This document shows positions 14,890 to 22,454 of a stretch of DNA of 24,285 bases, one piece after another. The translations under genes and the position numbers were made by a program. The stretch is from the NCBI GenBank assembly GCA_964417925.1, contig CAYQJV010000022.1:1-24285 (forward strand), in the 5' to 3' direction. How positions within the stretch are numbered: the first letter of the stretch is position 1; each line of letters opens with the position of its first letter. Below the pieces are notes generated by a model. It searched no databases. It saw nothing but the letters and a program-made list of their open reading frames with translations, and had not been told where the DNA came from. The stretch is from CAYQJV01 sp964417925. Its GTDB lineage: Bacteria; Hydrothermota; Tepidihabitantia; B3-TA06; CAYQJV01.

Positions 14890-14896
14890 TCACCTC
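14890..14896 (-). promoter_or_regulatory. Ribosome binding site pointing to an ATA start
   Basis: GAGGTGA overlaps the rpoD stop codon and lies 6 bases (from GAGG) before the in-frame ATA at 14886. The alternative GTG at 14841 has only GGAG, four bases upstream (14849-14846), which is tight. The stronger, better-spaced site supports the longer protein. Confidence 0.5.
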
Positions 14897-16503
14897 AAAA
14901 GATCTTTTAAAGGATCAAACAATCTCCTTCTGGAGGGGGCTCTCAATTTTTTGAGTGCCTTGGCCTCTATCTGCCTAATCCTTTCCCTTGTTACATTGAA
15001 TATCTGTCCCACTTCTTCAAGAGTTCTTTGAACTCCATCATCAAGCCCAAACCTAAGTCTAAGAACTGTTTCTTCTTTTTTTGAAAGAGTTTTCAATGCT
15101 TCATTGAGTTTTTTTTCAAGAATTGTCCGCGCAGCATGATATGTAGGAATTGGTGTTTTCTCATCAGAGATAAAGTCTCCTACAAAACTTGATTCTTCAT
15201 CATCTATGGGTTTATCAAGAGATATGTGGTATTGGGCAACGCTTGTTAGAAATTTTATCTTATCCTCTGAATAACCAGGCATTTGTTTGCTTATTTCCGC
15301 TGGAGTAGGTTGTCTTCCATACTTTTGTATATATTCTCTTGTTATCCTTGTGATTTTATTTATGGCATCTATAATGTGAGCAGGAACTCTTACTGTTCTT
15401 GCTTGATCTGCAATTGCCCTTGTTATTGCTTGCTTTATCCACCAAGTAGCATAAGTAGAAAATTTATACCCTTTTTTGTAATCAAACTTTTCAACCGCCT
15501 TTATAAGTCCCAAATTACCCTCTGCTATGAGATCTATAAAATCAAGTCCCCTATTTGTATACCTTTTTGCAATACTTATTACAAGTCTTACATTTCCCTC
15601 TATCATCCTATTCCGCGCAGCAAGTATTTTTTCCTCATTTTCATTTATCTTCTGTAGTATTTCATCTATTTCAGTGTGCTTTCTACCTACAAATTCCTCA
15701 AGTTTTCTTCTCTCCTTTCTCAGTTCTGCAATTCTTTCCTTAATTTCTTGAGTTTGTTTTTCTTTTTTAAGTTTTTCTATCTCTTGCTGTATCTGTTTTA
15801 TTTTATCGCTTTTCTCTCTAAACTGTTTTATAAAAATCTTAACCACATCATATTGAAGGGACATGTCCAGTATCTTTTTTATTATCTTCTTTTTCAACTC
15901 TTCAATCTCTTTTAACACCTTTTCAGTTTTTCTCTGTCTTAAAAGAACCTTCAAATTTTTATTGTATTCTTCAAGCTTGTAAATGGATTTAATAAAACTA
16001 TTTTTCCATCTGTTATAAGCCTTTCTATCCGTAATTGTCTCTAAATCGTGTTTTGCTACCTGGTCCACAGTTTTCTCGCCTCTTTCAACGGTTTTACATT
16101 CCTCTATTAATCCCTCGATCATCGCAGGAGACACAAAAAGAAGTTTTGTTATCTCCTTATAACCCTCTGCCATCTTTCTGGAAAATTTCAATTCTTCATT
16201 CTTTGCAAGCAGTTCAAATCTATTGAGTTCTCTAAAATAGGACCTTGCCGGGTCTTTCTTCCCTCTGAAGAAGTAGGTCTCTATTTCCTTGTCATGAAGG
16301 ATAACCTCTTCTTCATCCTCTTCTACTAGTTTTATCCCTTTTTCTCTAAGTCTCATTATTATTTCGTCCACATCCTCGGGTGGTATAAACTCATCAGGAA
16401 GATAGGTCTCCAGTTCTTTATAAGTTACATACTTTCTTGAACTCAGTTTATCATATATTTCTTCAAATATCTCCTTTTTTATCTTCTCCATTTTTCTACT
16501 CAT
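14890..16503 (-). CDS. rpoD: Primary RNA polymerase sigma factor RpoD (sigma-70)
   Basis: A 537-residue housekeeping sigma factor. A short region 1.1-like N-terminus (1-70) precedes region 1.2 (D-P-A-R-S-Y-F-R-E-L-N-R-F-E-L-L, 84-99). A long Lys/Glu coiled-coil non-conserved region spans about 185-295. Region 2 runs from about 303 (G-N-V-R-L-V-I-S-I-A-K-R-Y) through D-L-I-A-E-G-N-L-G-L to the -10-recognition helix Y-A-T-W-W-I-K-Q-A-I-T-R-A-I at 351-364. Region 3 follows, and region 4.2 with its helix-turn-helix (T-L-E-E-V-G-Q-I-F-N-V-T-R-E-R-I-R) is at 494-510. The presence of regions 1.2, 2 and 4.2 in a long protein, beside dnaG, marks it as the primary factor, consistent with the consensus TTGACA/TATAAT promoter at 7282-7309. 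ATG start, overlapping the dnaG stop by 8 bases. The TGA is part of the next gene's ribosome binding site. Confidence 0.97.
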   Translation of the reverse strand: MSRKMEKIKKEIFEEIYDKLSSRKYVTYKELETYLPDEFIPPEDVDEIIMRLREKGIKLVEEDEEEVILHDKEIETYFFRGKKDPARSYFRELNRFELLAKNEELKFSRKMAEGYKEITKLLFVSPAMIEGLIEECKTVERGEKTVDQVAKHDLETITDRKAYNRWKNSFIKSIYKLEEYNKNLKVLLRQRKTEKVLKEIEELKKKIIKKILDMSLQYDVVKIFIKQFREKSDKIKQIQQEIEKLKKEKQTQEIKERIAELRKERRKLEEFVGRKHTEIDEILQKINENEEKILAARNRMIEGNVRLVISIAKRYTNRGLDFIDLIAEGNLGLIKAVEKFDYKKGYKFSTYATWWIKQAITRAIADQARTVRVPAHIIDAINKITRITREYIQKYGRQPTPAEISKQMPGYSEDKIKFLTSVAQYHISLDKPIDDEESSFVGDFISDEKTPIPTYHAARTILEKKLNEALKTLSKKEETVLRLRFGLDDGVQRTLEEVGQIFNVTRERIRQIEAKALKKLRAPSRRRLFDPLKDLLR

Positions 16504-18157
16504 GTCTCACCAACCTGTTTAATTCTTTTACCATTTTCTCCACTAAATCTTCCTCTCCCTGCATCTCTGCTTCCTCTATTTTAGCAAGCAAAATTTCTTT
16601 TTTTCTATTATTCACGTATCTTAAAAGTTCCCCTTCAAACTCTTCTTTCTTCACTTTAAAATCTTCAAAAATCCACTCTGTAAGTATTTGCCTTTCTTTT
16701 TCGTCTACTTCCTCAAGCAATGAATTAATAACCATTTTCTCACCTCCTTTATAGAGTTTCTCCAATATTGTTTTAACAAACTCATCCTTTACATAATCCA
16801 ATTTTAAAATGTTTTTTGCCACTTCTATATACTCTGGATTACATATAAGAATTTTTAAAAATCTTTCCTCCTTTGTTGGAATTTTTCTTTCAATCTTTTT
16901 ATCCAATTTCTCCATTTCCTTTTTCTTTACGAGAAGTAGTTCCTTTTTAATCCTCATTTCCTCTGCGAACTTTGTAGCATACAATTCTCGCAGCACATCG
17001 TCAGAAAGAAGAGATAACATATTCTTCATTTTTTTTATTACCCTAACTTTATCATCAACAGTATTTGGTTTTTCAATTTTTATAATAAAATCAACAGGAT
17101 CAAGTAAATTTCGCGATATGTAATCAACAAAATCTTCCTTTGAGTATTTCCTTAAATAACTATCCGGGTCCTCATTAGGAGGAAGAAGAATTATTGCAGG
17201 AGAAAGCCCTGCTGAAAATGAAACCTCCACAGCTCTTTTAGCAGCCTTTATCCCTGATTCATCTCCATCAAATAGAAGGTATATTCTTTGGTTGTACCTT
17301 CTTAAAACTTGTGCTTGTTCTTCTGTAAAGGAAGTACCAAGAGGAGCCACTGCATTATCAATCCCTGCGGAATGAAGTCTAATAACATCAAAATATCCCT
17401 CCACAAGCATCGCTCCATCTCTCCTTATTCCGTTCTTTGCTTTATCAAACCCATAGAGAACTTTTCTTTTTTTGAAAAGCGGAGTTTCAGGTGAATTTAT
17501 GTATTTGGGTTCTTCATCCTTAATTGTTCTTCCTCCAAAACCAATAACTCTCCCTGCTGAATTCATGATGGGGAAAACGATTCTTCCTTTAAGCCATGGA
17601 TATATATAATCTTCCCCCTCGTAAAGTATCCCTGCTTCAACAAGAACTTCTTTTTCTATTCCATTTTTGGAAGCCTCTCTTAATAAGGGTTCTGCATACA
17701 TGGGTACAAAACCTATAGCAAAATACTCCAAAGTATCTTTTGAAAAATCTCTTGAGAAAAGATACACCTGTGCTTCTCTACCTTCACTGCTCCATAGATA
17801 TTTTACATAAAAGTTTTTTGCGAACTCCAGAGCCTTGTAAAGTTTCTCTTCCGGTCCTGTAATTCTTGTCCCTTCTATTCTTATTCCTGCTCTTTCTGCA
17901 AGTTTTTTAACCGCATCCATGAATCCTATCCTCTCATAATTCATGATAAAAGTAATCACATTTCCTCCTGCCTTACATCCGAAACAATGGTATAACTGTT
18001 TTTCAGGACTCACATAAAAAGAAGGAGTTTTTTCTACATGGAAAGGGCACAAAGCCCTGTAGTTCTTTCCTACTTTCTTCAAATCAACGTATTCTCCAAT
18101 TACTTCAACAATATCATTGGCTTCAATAATCCTTTCAATCAGTTCTCTATTTAACAT
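16496..18157 (-). CDS. dnaG: DNA primase
   Basis: A 553-residue DnaG-type primase that makes RNA primers at the replication fork. The N-terminal CHC2 zinc-binding domain has Cys37, His40, Cys58 and Cys61 (C-P-F-H ... C-F-G-C). The catalytic core includes the TOPRIM fold with L-V-E-G-Y-F-D-V-I at 251-259 (Glu253) and F-D-G-D-E-S-G at 296-302 (Asp297, Asp299). The charged helical C-terminus (about 400-553) is the region that binds the replicative helicase and is the most divergent part, as in other thermophiles. It is somewhat shorter than the E. coli enzyme (581). The ATG overlaps the mutS2 stop by 7 bases. The dnaG-rpoD order is that of the classical macromolecular-synthesis operon. Confidence 0.97.
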   Translation of the reverse strand: MLNRELIERIIEANDIVEVIGEYVDLKKVGKNYRALCPFHVEKTPSFYVSPEKQLYHCFGCKAGGNVITFIMNYERIGFMDAVKKLAERAGIRIEGTRITGPEEKLYKALEFAKNFYVKYLWSSEGREAQVYLFSRDFSKDTLEYFAIGFVPMYAEPLLREASKNGIEKEVLVEAGILYEGEDYIYPWLKGRIVFPIMNSAGRVIGFGGRTIKDEEPKYINSPETPLFKKRKVLYGFDKAKNGIRRDGAMLVEGYFDVIRLHSAGIDNAVAPLGTSFTEEQAQVLRRYNQRIYLLFDGDESGIKAAKRAVEVSFSAGLSPAIILLPPNEDPDSYLRKYSKEDFVDYISRNLLDPVDFIIKIEKPNTVDDKVRVIKKMKNMLSLLSDDVLRELYATKFAEEMRIKKELLLVKKKEMEKLDKKIERKIPTKEERFLKILICNPEYIEVAKNILKLDYVKDEFVKTILEKLYKGGEKMVINSLLEEVDEKERQILTEWIFEDFKVKKEEFEGELLRYVNNRKKEILLAKIEEAEMQGEEDLVEKMVKELNRLVRHE

Positions 18158-20397
18158 AGCGATAACACCGTAACACCTGCTCCACCTTCGTGTATCTCTC
18201 CAAGCCTAACCTCTCTTATTCTGGGATCATTTTGAGCAACTTCTTTTACCATCCTTCGCAAAATCCCTTTGCCTTTTCCATGAAGTACCCATATCTTCTC
18301 CACTCCTACGCTCCATGCTTCATCAATAAACTCTATCAACTTCAATTTTGCATCCTCCACAGACATCCCTCTTATATTAAGAACTGGATTAAAACAATAT
18401 TCTGCTTTCACTTCTACTCTTTTTCTTTCTTCTATTTTCTCAAGTTCCTCTCCCGTAAGTAGGATTTTCTTTCCTTCTATATTAACCAGATATCCTCCAT
18501 TCTCCTTCCCCACTATAACCCCTTTGAGTTTCCATTTTTTAACCAACACATTATCTCCTTCTTTAAACTTACCGATATCTTCTTTGACCTGAGGTTCTAT
18601 TCTCTTTAAACTCTGCTCAAAAAATTTCTTCACCTTCAATATACTTTCTCTGGAAGCTTGGGTTTCCTTTATTTCCTTTATTAAATTTTCTATCTCTTTT
18701 CTTTTTTCAATAAGTTCTTTTCTTTTTTTCTCTGCATACGTCCTTTCTATCTCTTTTATCCTTTTTTTCAATTTGTCAATTAGCTCTGTGTATTTTTTAA
18801 TAGTGGTCTCATATTTAATCTTTAAACTACTAAGTTCCTTTGCTTCTTTCTCTACTTGGTCTTTCGCCTCTGTTAATTTTCTAAGAACCTTTTCCACTTC
18901 TACGAATTTTTCGTCAGCATATTTTCTTGCCTTCTCTACCACATCTCTATCCAGTCCTATTCTCTCCGAAACTTCAATTGCATTGCTGGTTCCTGGAAGT
19001 CCTATTAAAAGCTTATAGGTAGGTCCTTTATCCCATCCCATCCCTGCATTTAACATGTCATTTCTTGATTCCACAAATATTTTAAGTCCTCCAAGATGAG
19101 TGGTGGCTATAACAGTTGCCCCTTTTTGACTCAATACTTCAAGTATTGCTGCTCCAAGTGCTGTGCCTTCATTTGGAGATGTAGAAGTTCCAATTTCGTC
19201 AAGTAGTACAAGAGTTCTGGAATTAGCACTTTCTATTATCCTTTTTATATTTAATAGATGTGCTGTAAATGTGGATAAATTTTCATCTATTGATTGCTCG
19301 TCTCCTAAGTCAACAAAGATATTTTCAAAAAGAGGAATTTCTGTACCCTCTGCTACAGGTACAGGTAACCCTGAAAGAGCCATGGCAGTTATCAAGCCAA
19401 TGCTCTTCAAAAGTACAGTTTTACCCCCTGCATTTGGGCCAGAAACTAAAAGAACGTTTTTTTTCATTTCAAGATCAAAGGGGACAACCTCTTTTTTATA
19501 CATTAACAACACAGGATGCCTTCCTTCTTTTATATAAAATTTATCAGATATTATAGGAATGGTTGCTTTTATTTTTCCCGAAAACTCCTTCACCGCATTT
19601 AAAAAATCTATCTGCTCTATAAAGTTTTTGATTTTTAAAAAGATATCTACACTTTTATCCAATTTTTTGTTTAAATCTTTTAATATTCTCATCTCTTCCT
19701 TTTTTTCCCAATCCAGAAAATGCTTAAGCCTATTGTTTAACTCAACTGCTTCAAATGGTTCAACAAATGCGGTGTGCCCGGTCTCTGAATAATCAATTAT
19801 GACCCCTTTATAACTCGATTCGTATTCTCTTTTAAGGGCAAGTACATATCTTCCATCTTTAAAATATAAGTTTTCATCCCAAAAAATAAAAGGATTTTTT
19901 TTTATCTCTTTTTTTAAAATAGACTGTATCTCTCTGCGAACATTGTGTATTTCTTTCCTTATCTCTTTTAATTTAAAAGAAGCCTCATCTCTTATTAAAG
20001 CATTTTCATCAATTACATTATCTATTAAATTCTTAATGGGTCTTGTATCATCTATACTTTCAGCAATTTCTGAAATTTCATCTTTAAACTTTACCATCTT
20101 CTGCTTAAATCTCTCAAACTCTTCAAATCCTTTTGAAAAAGAAAGAAGCTCTTCAGGAAAAAGAAACCCATTTTCTATCTTTTTCTCAATAACTTTGTAT
20201 AGATTGTATAGCTTTGATACCGAACTTTCTTTCCGTTTTTTTATATCAAGTATCAACTTCTGCCTTCTTTCTATCTCTTTTTTACTGCTTAAAGGGGCGA
20301 GGGAAAGAAGCTTTCTCCTCGCCCCTTCGGTAATACTGTATTTTGCAATAGCAGAGAGAACCTCGTGATACTCTATTCGCTGTAAATCTTTAAGCAT
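18151..20397 (-). CDS. mutS2: MutS2 family ATPase with Smr domain
   Basis: A 748-residue MutS2 protein. Known members resolve recombination intermediates or rescue collided ribosomes rather than act in mismatch repair. The MutS core lacks the mismatch-recognition domain; the clamp lies at about 120-280. Walker A G-P-N-A-G-G-K-T is at 320-327, and Walker B L-V-L-L-D-E-I-G at 396-403. A long coiled coil spans about 495-600, a KOW-like barrel about 608-650, and the C-terminal Smr domain about 673-748, with H-G-K-G-K-G at 706-711. The Smr L-D-L-R-G motif reads L-N-I-R-G (673-677), so the conserved Asp is Asn; nuclease activity may be altered. The ATG begins one base after the rpsU stop. mutS2 is not a usual member of the rpsU-dnaG-rpoD operon. 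Confidence 0.95.
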   Translation of the reverse strand: MLKDLQRIEYHEVLSAIAKYSITEGARRKLLSLAPLSSKKEIERRQKLILDIKKRKESSVSKLYNLYKVIEKKIENGFLFPEELLSFSKGFEEFERFKQKMVKFKDEISEIAESIDDTRPIKNLIDNVIDENALIRDEASFKLKEIRKEIHNVRREIQSILKKEIKKNPFIFWDENLYFKDGRYVLALKREYESSYKGVIIDYSETGHTAFVEPFEAVELNNRLKHFLDWEKKEEMRILKDLNKKLDKSVDIFLKIKNFIEQIDFLNAVKEFSGKIKATIPIISDKFYIKEGRHPVLLMYKKEVVPFDLEMKKNVLLVSGPNAGGKTVLLKSIGLITAMALSGLPVPVAEGTEIPLFENIFVDLGDEQSIDENLSTFTAHLLNIKRIIESANSRTLVLLDEIGTSTSPNEGTALGAAILEVLSQKGATVIATTHLGGLKIFVESRNDMLNAGMGWDKGPTYKLLIGLPGTSNAIEVSERIGLDRDVVEKARKYADEKFVEVEKVLRKLTEAKDQVEKEAKELSSLKIKYETTIKKYTELIDKLKKRIKEIERTYAEKKRKELIEKRKEIENLIKEIKETQASRESILKVKKFFEQSLKRIEPQVKEDIGKFKEGDNVLVKKWKLKGVIVGKENGGYLVNIEGKKILLTGEELEKIEERKRVEVKAEYCFNPVLNIRGMSVEDAKLKLIEFIDEAWSVGVEKIWVLHGKGKGILRRMVKEVAQNDPRIREVRLGEIHEGGAGVTVLSLC

Positions 20398-20398
20398 A

Positions 20399-20596
20399 TC
20401 ACAGCTCTTCTTTCTGCATCCTTTTTAACCATCTCCTGCGCGCCTCAATCATTTTCCTTTTTCTTCTTTCGCTTGGTTTTTCGTAATATTCATGCCTCCT
20501 CCAGTCTCTCAATATACCTGCTCTTTCACATGCTCTTCTAAACCTACGCATAAAGCTTTCATAAGGTTCTCCCTCTCTTACAATAATACCTGCCAA
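20399..20596 (-). CDS. rpsU: 30S ribosomal protein S21
   Basis: A 65-residue basic protein with the S21 pattern: G-I-I-V-R-E-G-E-P-Y-E-S-F-M-R-R-F-R-R-A-C-E-R-A-G-I-L near the N-terminus, then the Arg/Lys-rich helix E-K-P-S-E-R-R-K-R-K. S21 sits near the 16S rRNA 3' end in the 30S subunit and helps base-pairing with messages. The start is TTG at 20596, giving M-A-G-I-I-V-R-E-G, because a near-perfect ribosome binding site lies just before it. An in-frame ATG at 20614 would place that site inside the coding region and add six residues not expected in the family. It lies between rsmE, as in Firmicutes chaperone operons, and the dnaG-rpoD block, as in the macromolecular-synthesis operon. Confidence 0.93.
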   Translation of the reverse strand: MAGIIVREGEPYESFMRRFRRACERAGILRDWRRHEYYEKPSERRKRKMIEARRRWLKRMQKEEL

Positions 20597-20599
20597 CCT

Positions 20600-20611
20600 A
20601 TCACCTCCTTT
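20600..20611 (-). promoter_or_regulatory. Extended ribosome binding site of rpsU
   Basis: AAAGGAGGTGAT matches the complement of the canonical 16S rRNA 3' end over nearly its whole length. GGAGG ends 7 bases before the TTG at 20596, ideal spacing. Such an extended site decides the TTG start and suggests high translation, with the weaker TTG initiator possibly setting the level. Confidence 0.8.
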
Positions 20612-20631
20612 CATTTTTAAATGTTTTTTTA

Positions 20632-21348
20632 TTATTCATAAACAAAAAAAATATTTGAAACTCCCACAATTGCTGCCGTTTCTGTTCTAAGTCTTCTTTC
20701 TCCAAGAGAAAAAAACCTCACTCCTTTTTTTCTTGCCATCTCCTTTTCTCTATCAGAAAATCCTCCCTCCGGTCCTACGAGAAGCAATACTTTTCTTATT
20801 CTTCTATCCCTCTCTTTTAACCTCTCCCCTCCTTCATCTGCAAGAAATGCACCATCATACACACATACCTCATCCATTATTTCAGAAAATTTAACAGGTT
20901 TTCTTATTTCAGGTAAATAGGACCTTAAAGACTGTTTTACAGCACTAAGAGCAATTCTTCTTAATCTTTCAATTTTTGCGGAAGGATTTTCCCATTCTAC
21001 AACCGTATACTCCGTTATCAGTGGAATAAACTCATACACTCCCAGCTCTGTTGCTTTTTCTATCAGAACATCCATTCTTGGTCCTTTTATAATCCCAAAG
21101 GCAAGATGTACTTGTAAAAGGGATTCCCTTGGTTTTCTTTTTTTACCTAAAATTTCACACTCTACTCTATCATCAGTAACCCGTTTTATCATCCCCCTGT
21201 ATTCCATTCCCTTTCCATCGGTTGCCAGAATAATATCTCCTTTTTTATGTCTCATTACTTTAAAACAGTGATGAGCTTCAGTCTCTCTCAAAATGAAAAC
21301 ATTTAATCTCACATCCTCTGGAGATACATAGTAAAGTTCTCTTCTCAT
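20632..21348 (-). CDS. rsmE: 16S rRNA (uracil(1498)-N(3))-methyltransferase
   Basis: A 238-residue SPOUT-class methyltransferase that methylates N3 of U1498 (E. coli numbering) in helix 44 of 16S rRNA using S-adenosylmethionine. The N-terminal PUA-like RNA-binding domain (about 1-70) includes H-H-C-F-K-V-M-R-H-K-K-G-D. The C-terminal trefoil knot has K-G-P-R-M-D-V-L-I-E-K-A-T-E-L-G-V at 88-104, V-G-P-E-G-G-F-S at 191-198 and L-G-E-R-R-L-R-T-E-T-A near 215-225, the binding loops of the family. The A-x-E-Q-S-x-R motif appears as A-V-K-Q-S-L-R. The ATG overlaps the dnaJ stop (ATGA). The dnaJ-rsmE-rpsU order echoes Firmicutes operons, but without prmA and mtaB. Confidence 0.95.
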   Translation of the reverse strand: MRRELYYVSPEDVRLNVFILRETEAHHCFKVMRHKKGDIILATDGKGMEYRGMIKRVTDDRVECEILGKKRKPRESLLQVHLAFGIIKGPRMDVLIEKATELGVYEFIPLITEYTVVEWENPSAKIERLRRIALSAVKQSLRSYLPEIRKPVKFSEIMDEVCVYDGAFLADEGGERLKERDRRIRKVLLLVGPEGGFSDREKEMARKKGVRFFSLGERRLRTETAAIVGVSNIFFVYE

Positions 21349-22445
21349 TCTTTATAAGGTGGGGGAACTGGATAATCCAATTCCTTTATTATCTCTTTTT
21401 CTCTTTTTGAAAGATTATTAGGTACATGGACCACTATCTTAACCAACTCATCTCCTCTTCCTCCTCTTTCAAGGTGCTTTATTCCCATGTTTTTAAGTCT
21501 GAATATGGTTCCGGATTGAGTGCCAGGGGGTATCTTTATTTTTTTATTTCCGTTGAGTGTAGGAACCTCAATTTCTCCTCCAAGTACCGCTTTTGCAAAA
21601 GAAACAGGTACAGTCACCATAACATCATCTCCCCTTCTTTTAAAAAGAGAGTGAGGTTTTTCCTCAAATTCTACAATTATATCTCCTCTTCCATCTCTTC
21701 CCCAGTGCCCCTCATTACGAAGGGTCATGTAATTACCATTTGAGACTCCAGCAGGAATGTCAAGAACAATTCTTTTCTTTATCTTTATCCTCCCCTCTCC
21801 ACCACATACAGGACATCTCTTAACAACTTTTCTACCCGTCCCATAACATTCAGGACATGTAGAAACCTGAACGAACTGTCCAAAGAAACTTCTTGAAACT
21901 TTTTTTACCTCTCCTCTTCCATGGCATAACGGACACACTGCAACCTCTCCTCCTTCTCCATTACACGCATTACATTTTTCCCATCTTTGTATCATTATCT
22001 CTTTTTTTGTCCCATTTGCTATCTCCTCTAAGGAAAGGGAAATCCTTATTCTTATATTTCCACCTGCCTGTCTTGTCCTCCTTGGTCTTTTTATTCCAAA
22101 GAACTCCTCAAAAAAGCCCCTTCCAAAGAAATCTCCTAAGTCACTGAATATATCCTTTAAATCATCAAAGTGGGTAAAATGTTCCCATGTAAATCCCTGA
22201 GGACCAAACTGTCTTGAAACTCCCTCATGTCCATACATATCATACAACCTTCTCTTTTCAGGATCAGAAAGAACTTCATAGGCTTCTGAAATTTCCTTAA
22301 ACTTTTCCCTTGCTTCTTCTCTATTATCAGGATTCATGTCAGGATGATACTTTCTTGCAAGCCTACGATAAGCCTCTTTTATCTCTTCTTGAGTGGCATT
22401 TCTTGAAACACCTAATATTTCGTAATAATCTTTCTTCTCACCCAT
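21345..22445 (-). CDS. dnaJ: Chaperone DnaJ (Hsp40)
   Basis: A 366-residue type I DnaJ that delivers unfolded proteins to DnaK and stimulates its ATPase. The J domain (about 5-72) has the H-P-D triad at 34-36. A short G/F-type linker (about 76-120), more Phe/Asp-rich than Gly-rich, follows. All four CxxCxGxG zinc motifs are intact, at Cys158/161, 171/174, 197/200 and 211/214. Two beta-sandwich substrate domains make up the C-terminus, with G-H-W-G-R-D-G-R-G-D and P-P-G-T-Q-S-G-T. The ATG lies 9 bases after the dnaK stop, with a GAGG...AGG sequence inside the end of dnaK. The stop overlaps the rsmE start. grpE is not between dnaK and dnaJ. Confidence 0.97.
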   Translation of the reverse strand: MGEKKDYYEILGVSRNATQEEIKEAYRRLARKYHPDMNPDNREEAREKFKEISEAYEVLSDPEKRRLYDMYGHEGVSRQFGPQGFTWEHFTHFDDLKDIFSDLGDFFGRGFFEEFFGIKRPRRTRQAGGNIRIRISLSLEEIANGTKKEIMIQRWEKCNACNGEGGEVAVCPLCHGRGEVKKVSRSFFGQFVQVSTCPECYGTGRKVVKRCPVCGGEGRIKIKKRIVLDIPAGVSNGNYMTLRNEGHWGRDGRGDIIVEFEEKPHSLFKRRGDDVMVTVPVSFAKAVLGGEIEVPTLNGNKKIKIPPGTQSGTIFRLKNMGIKHLERGGRGDELVKIVVHVPNNLSKREKEIIKELDYPVPPPYKE

Positions 22446-22454
22446 TATTTAAAT

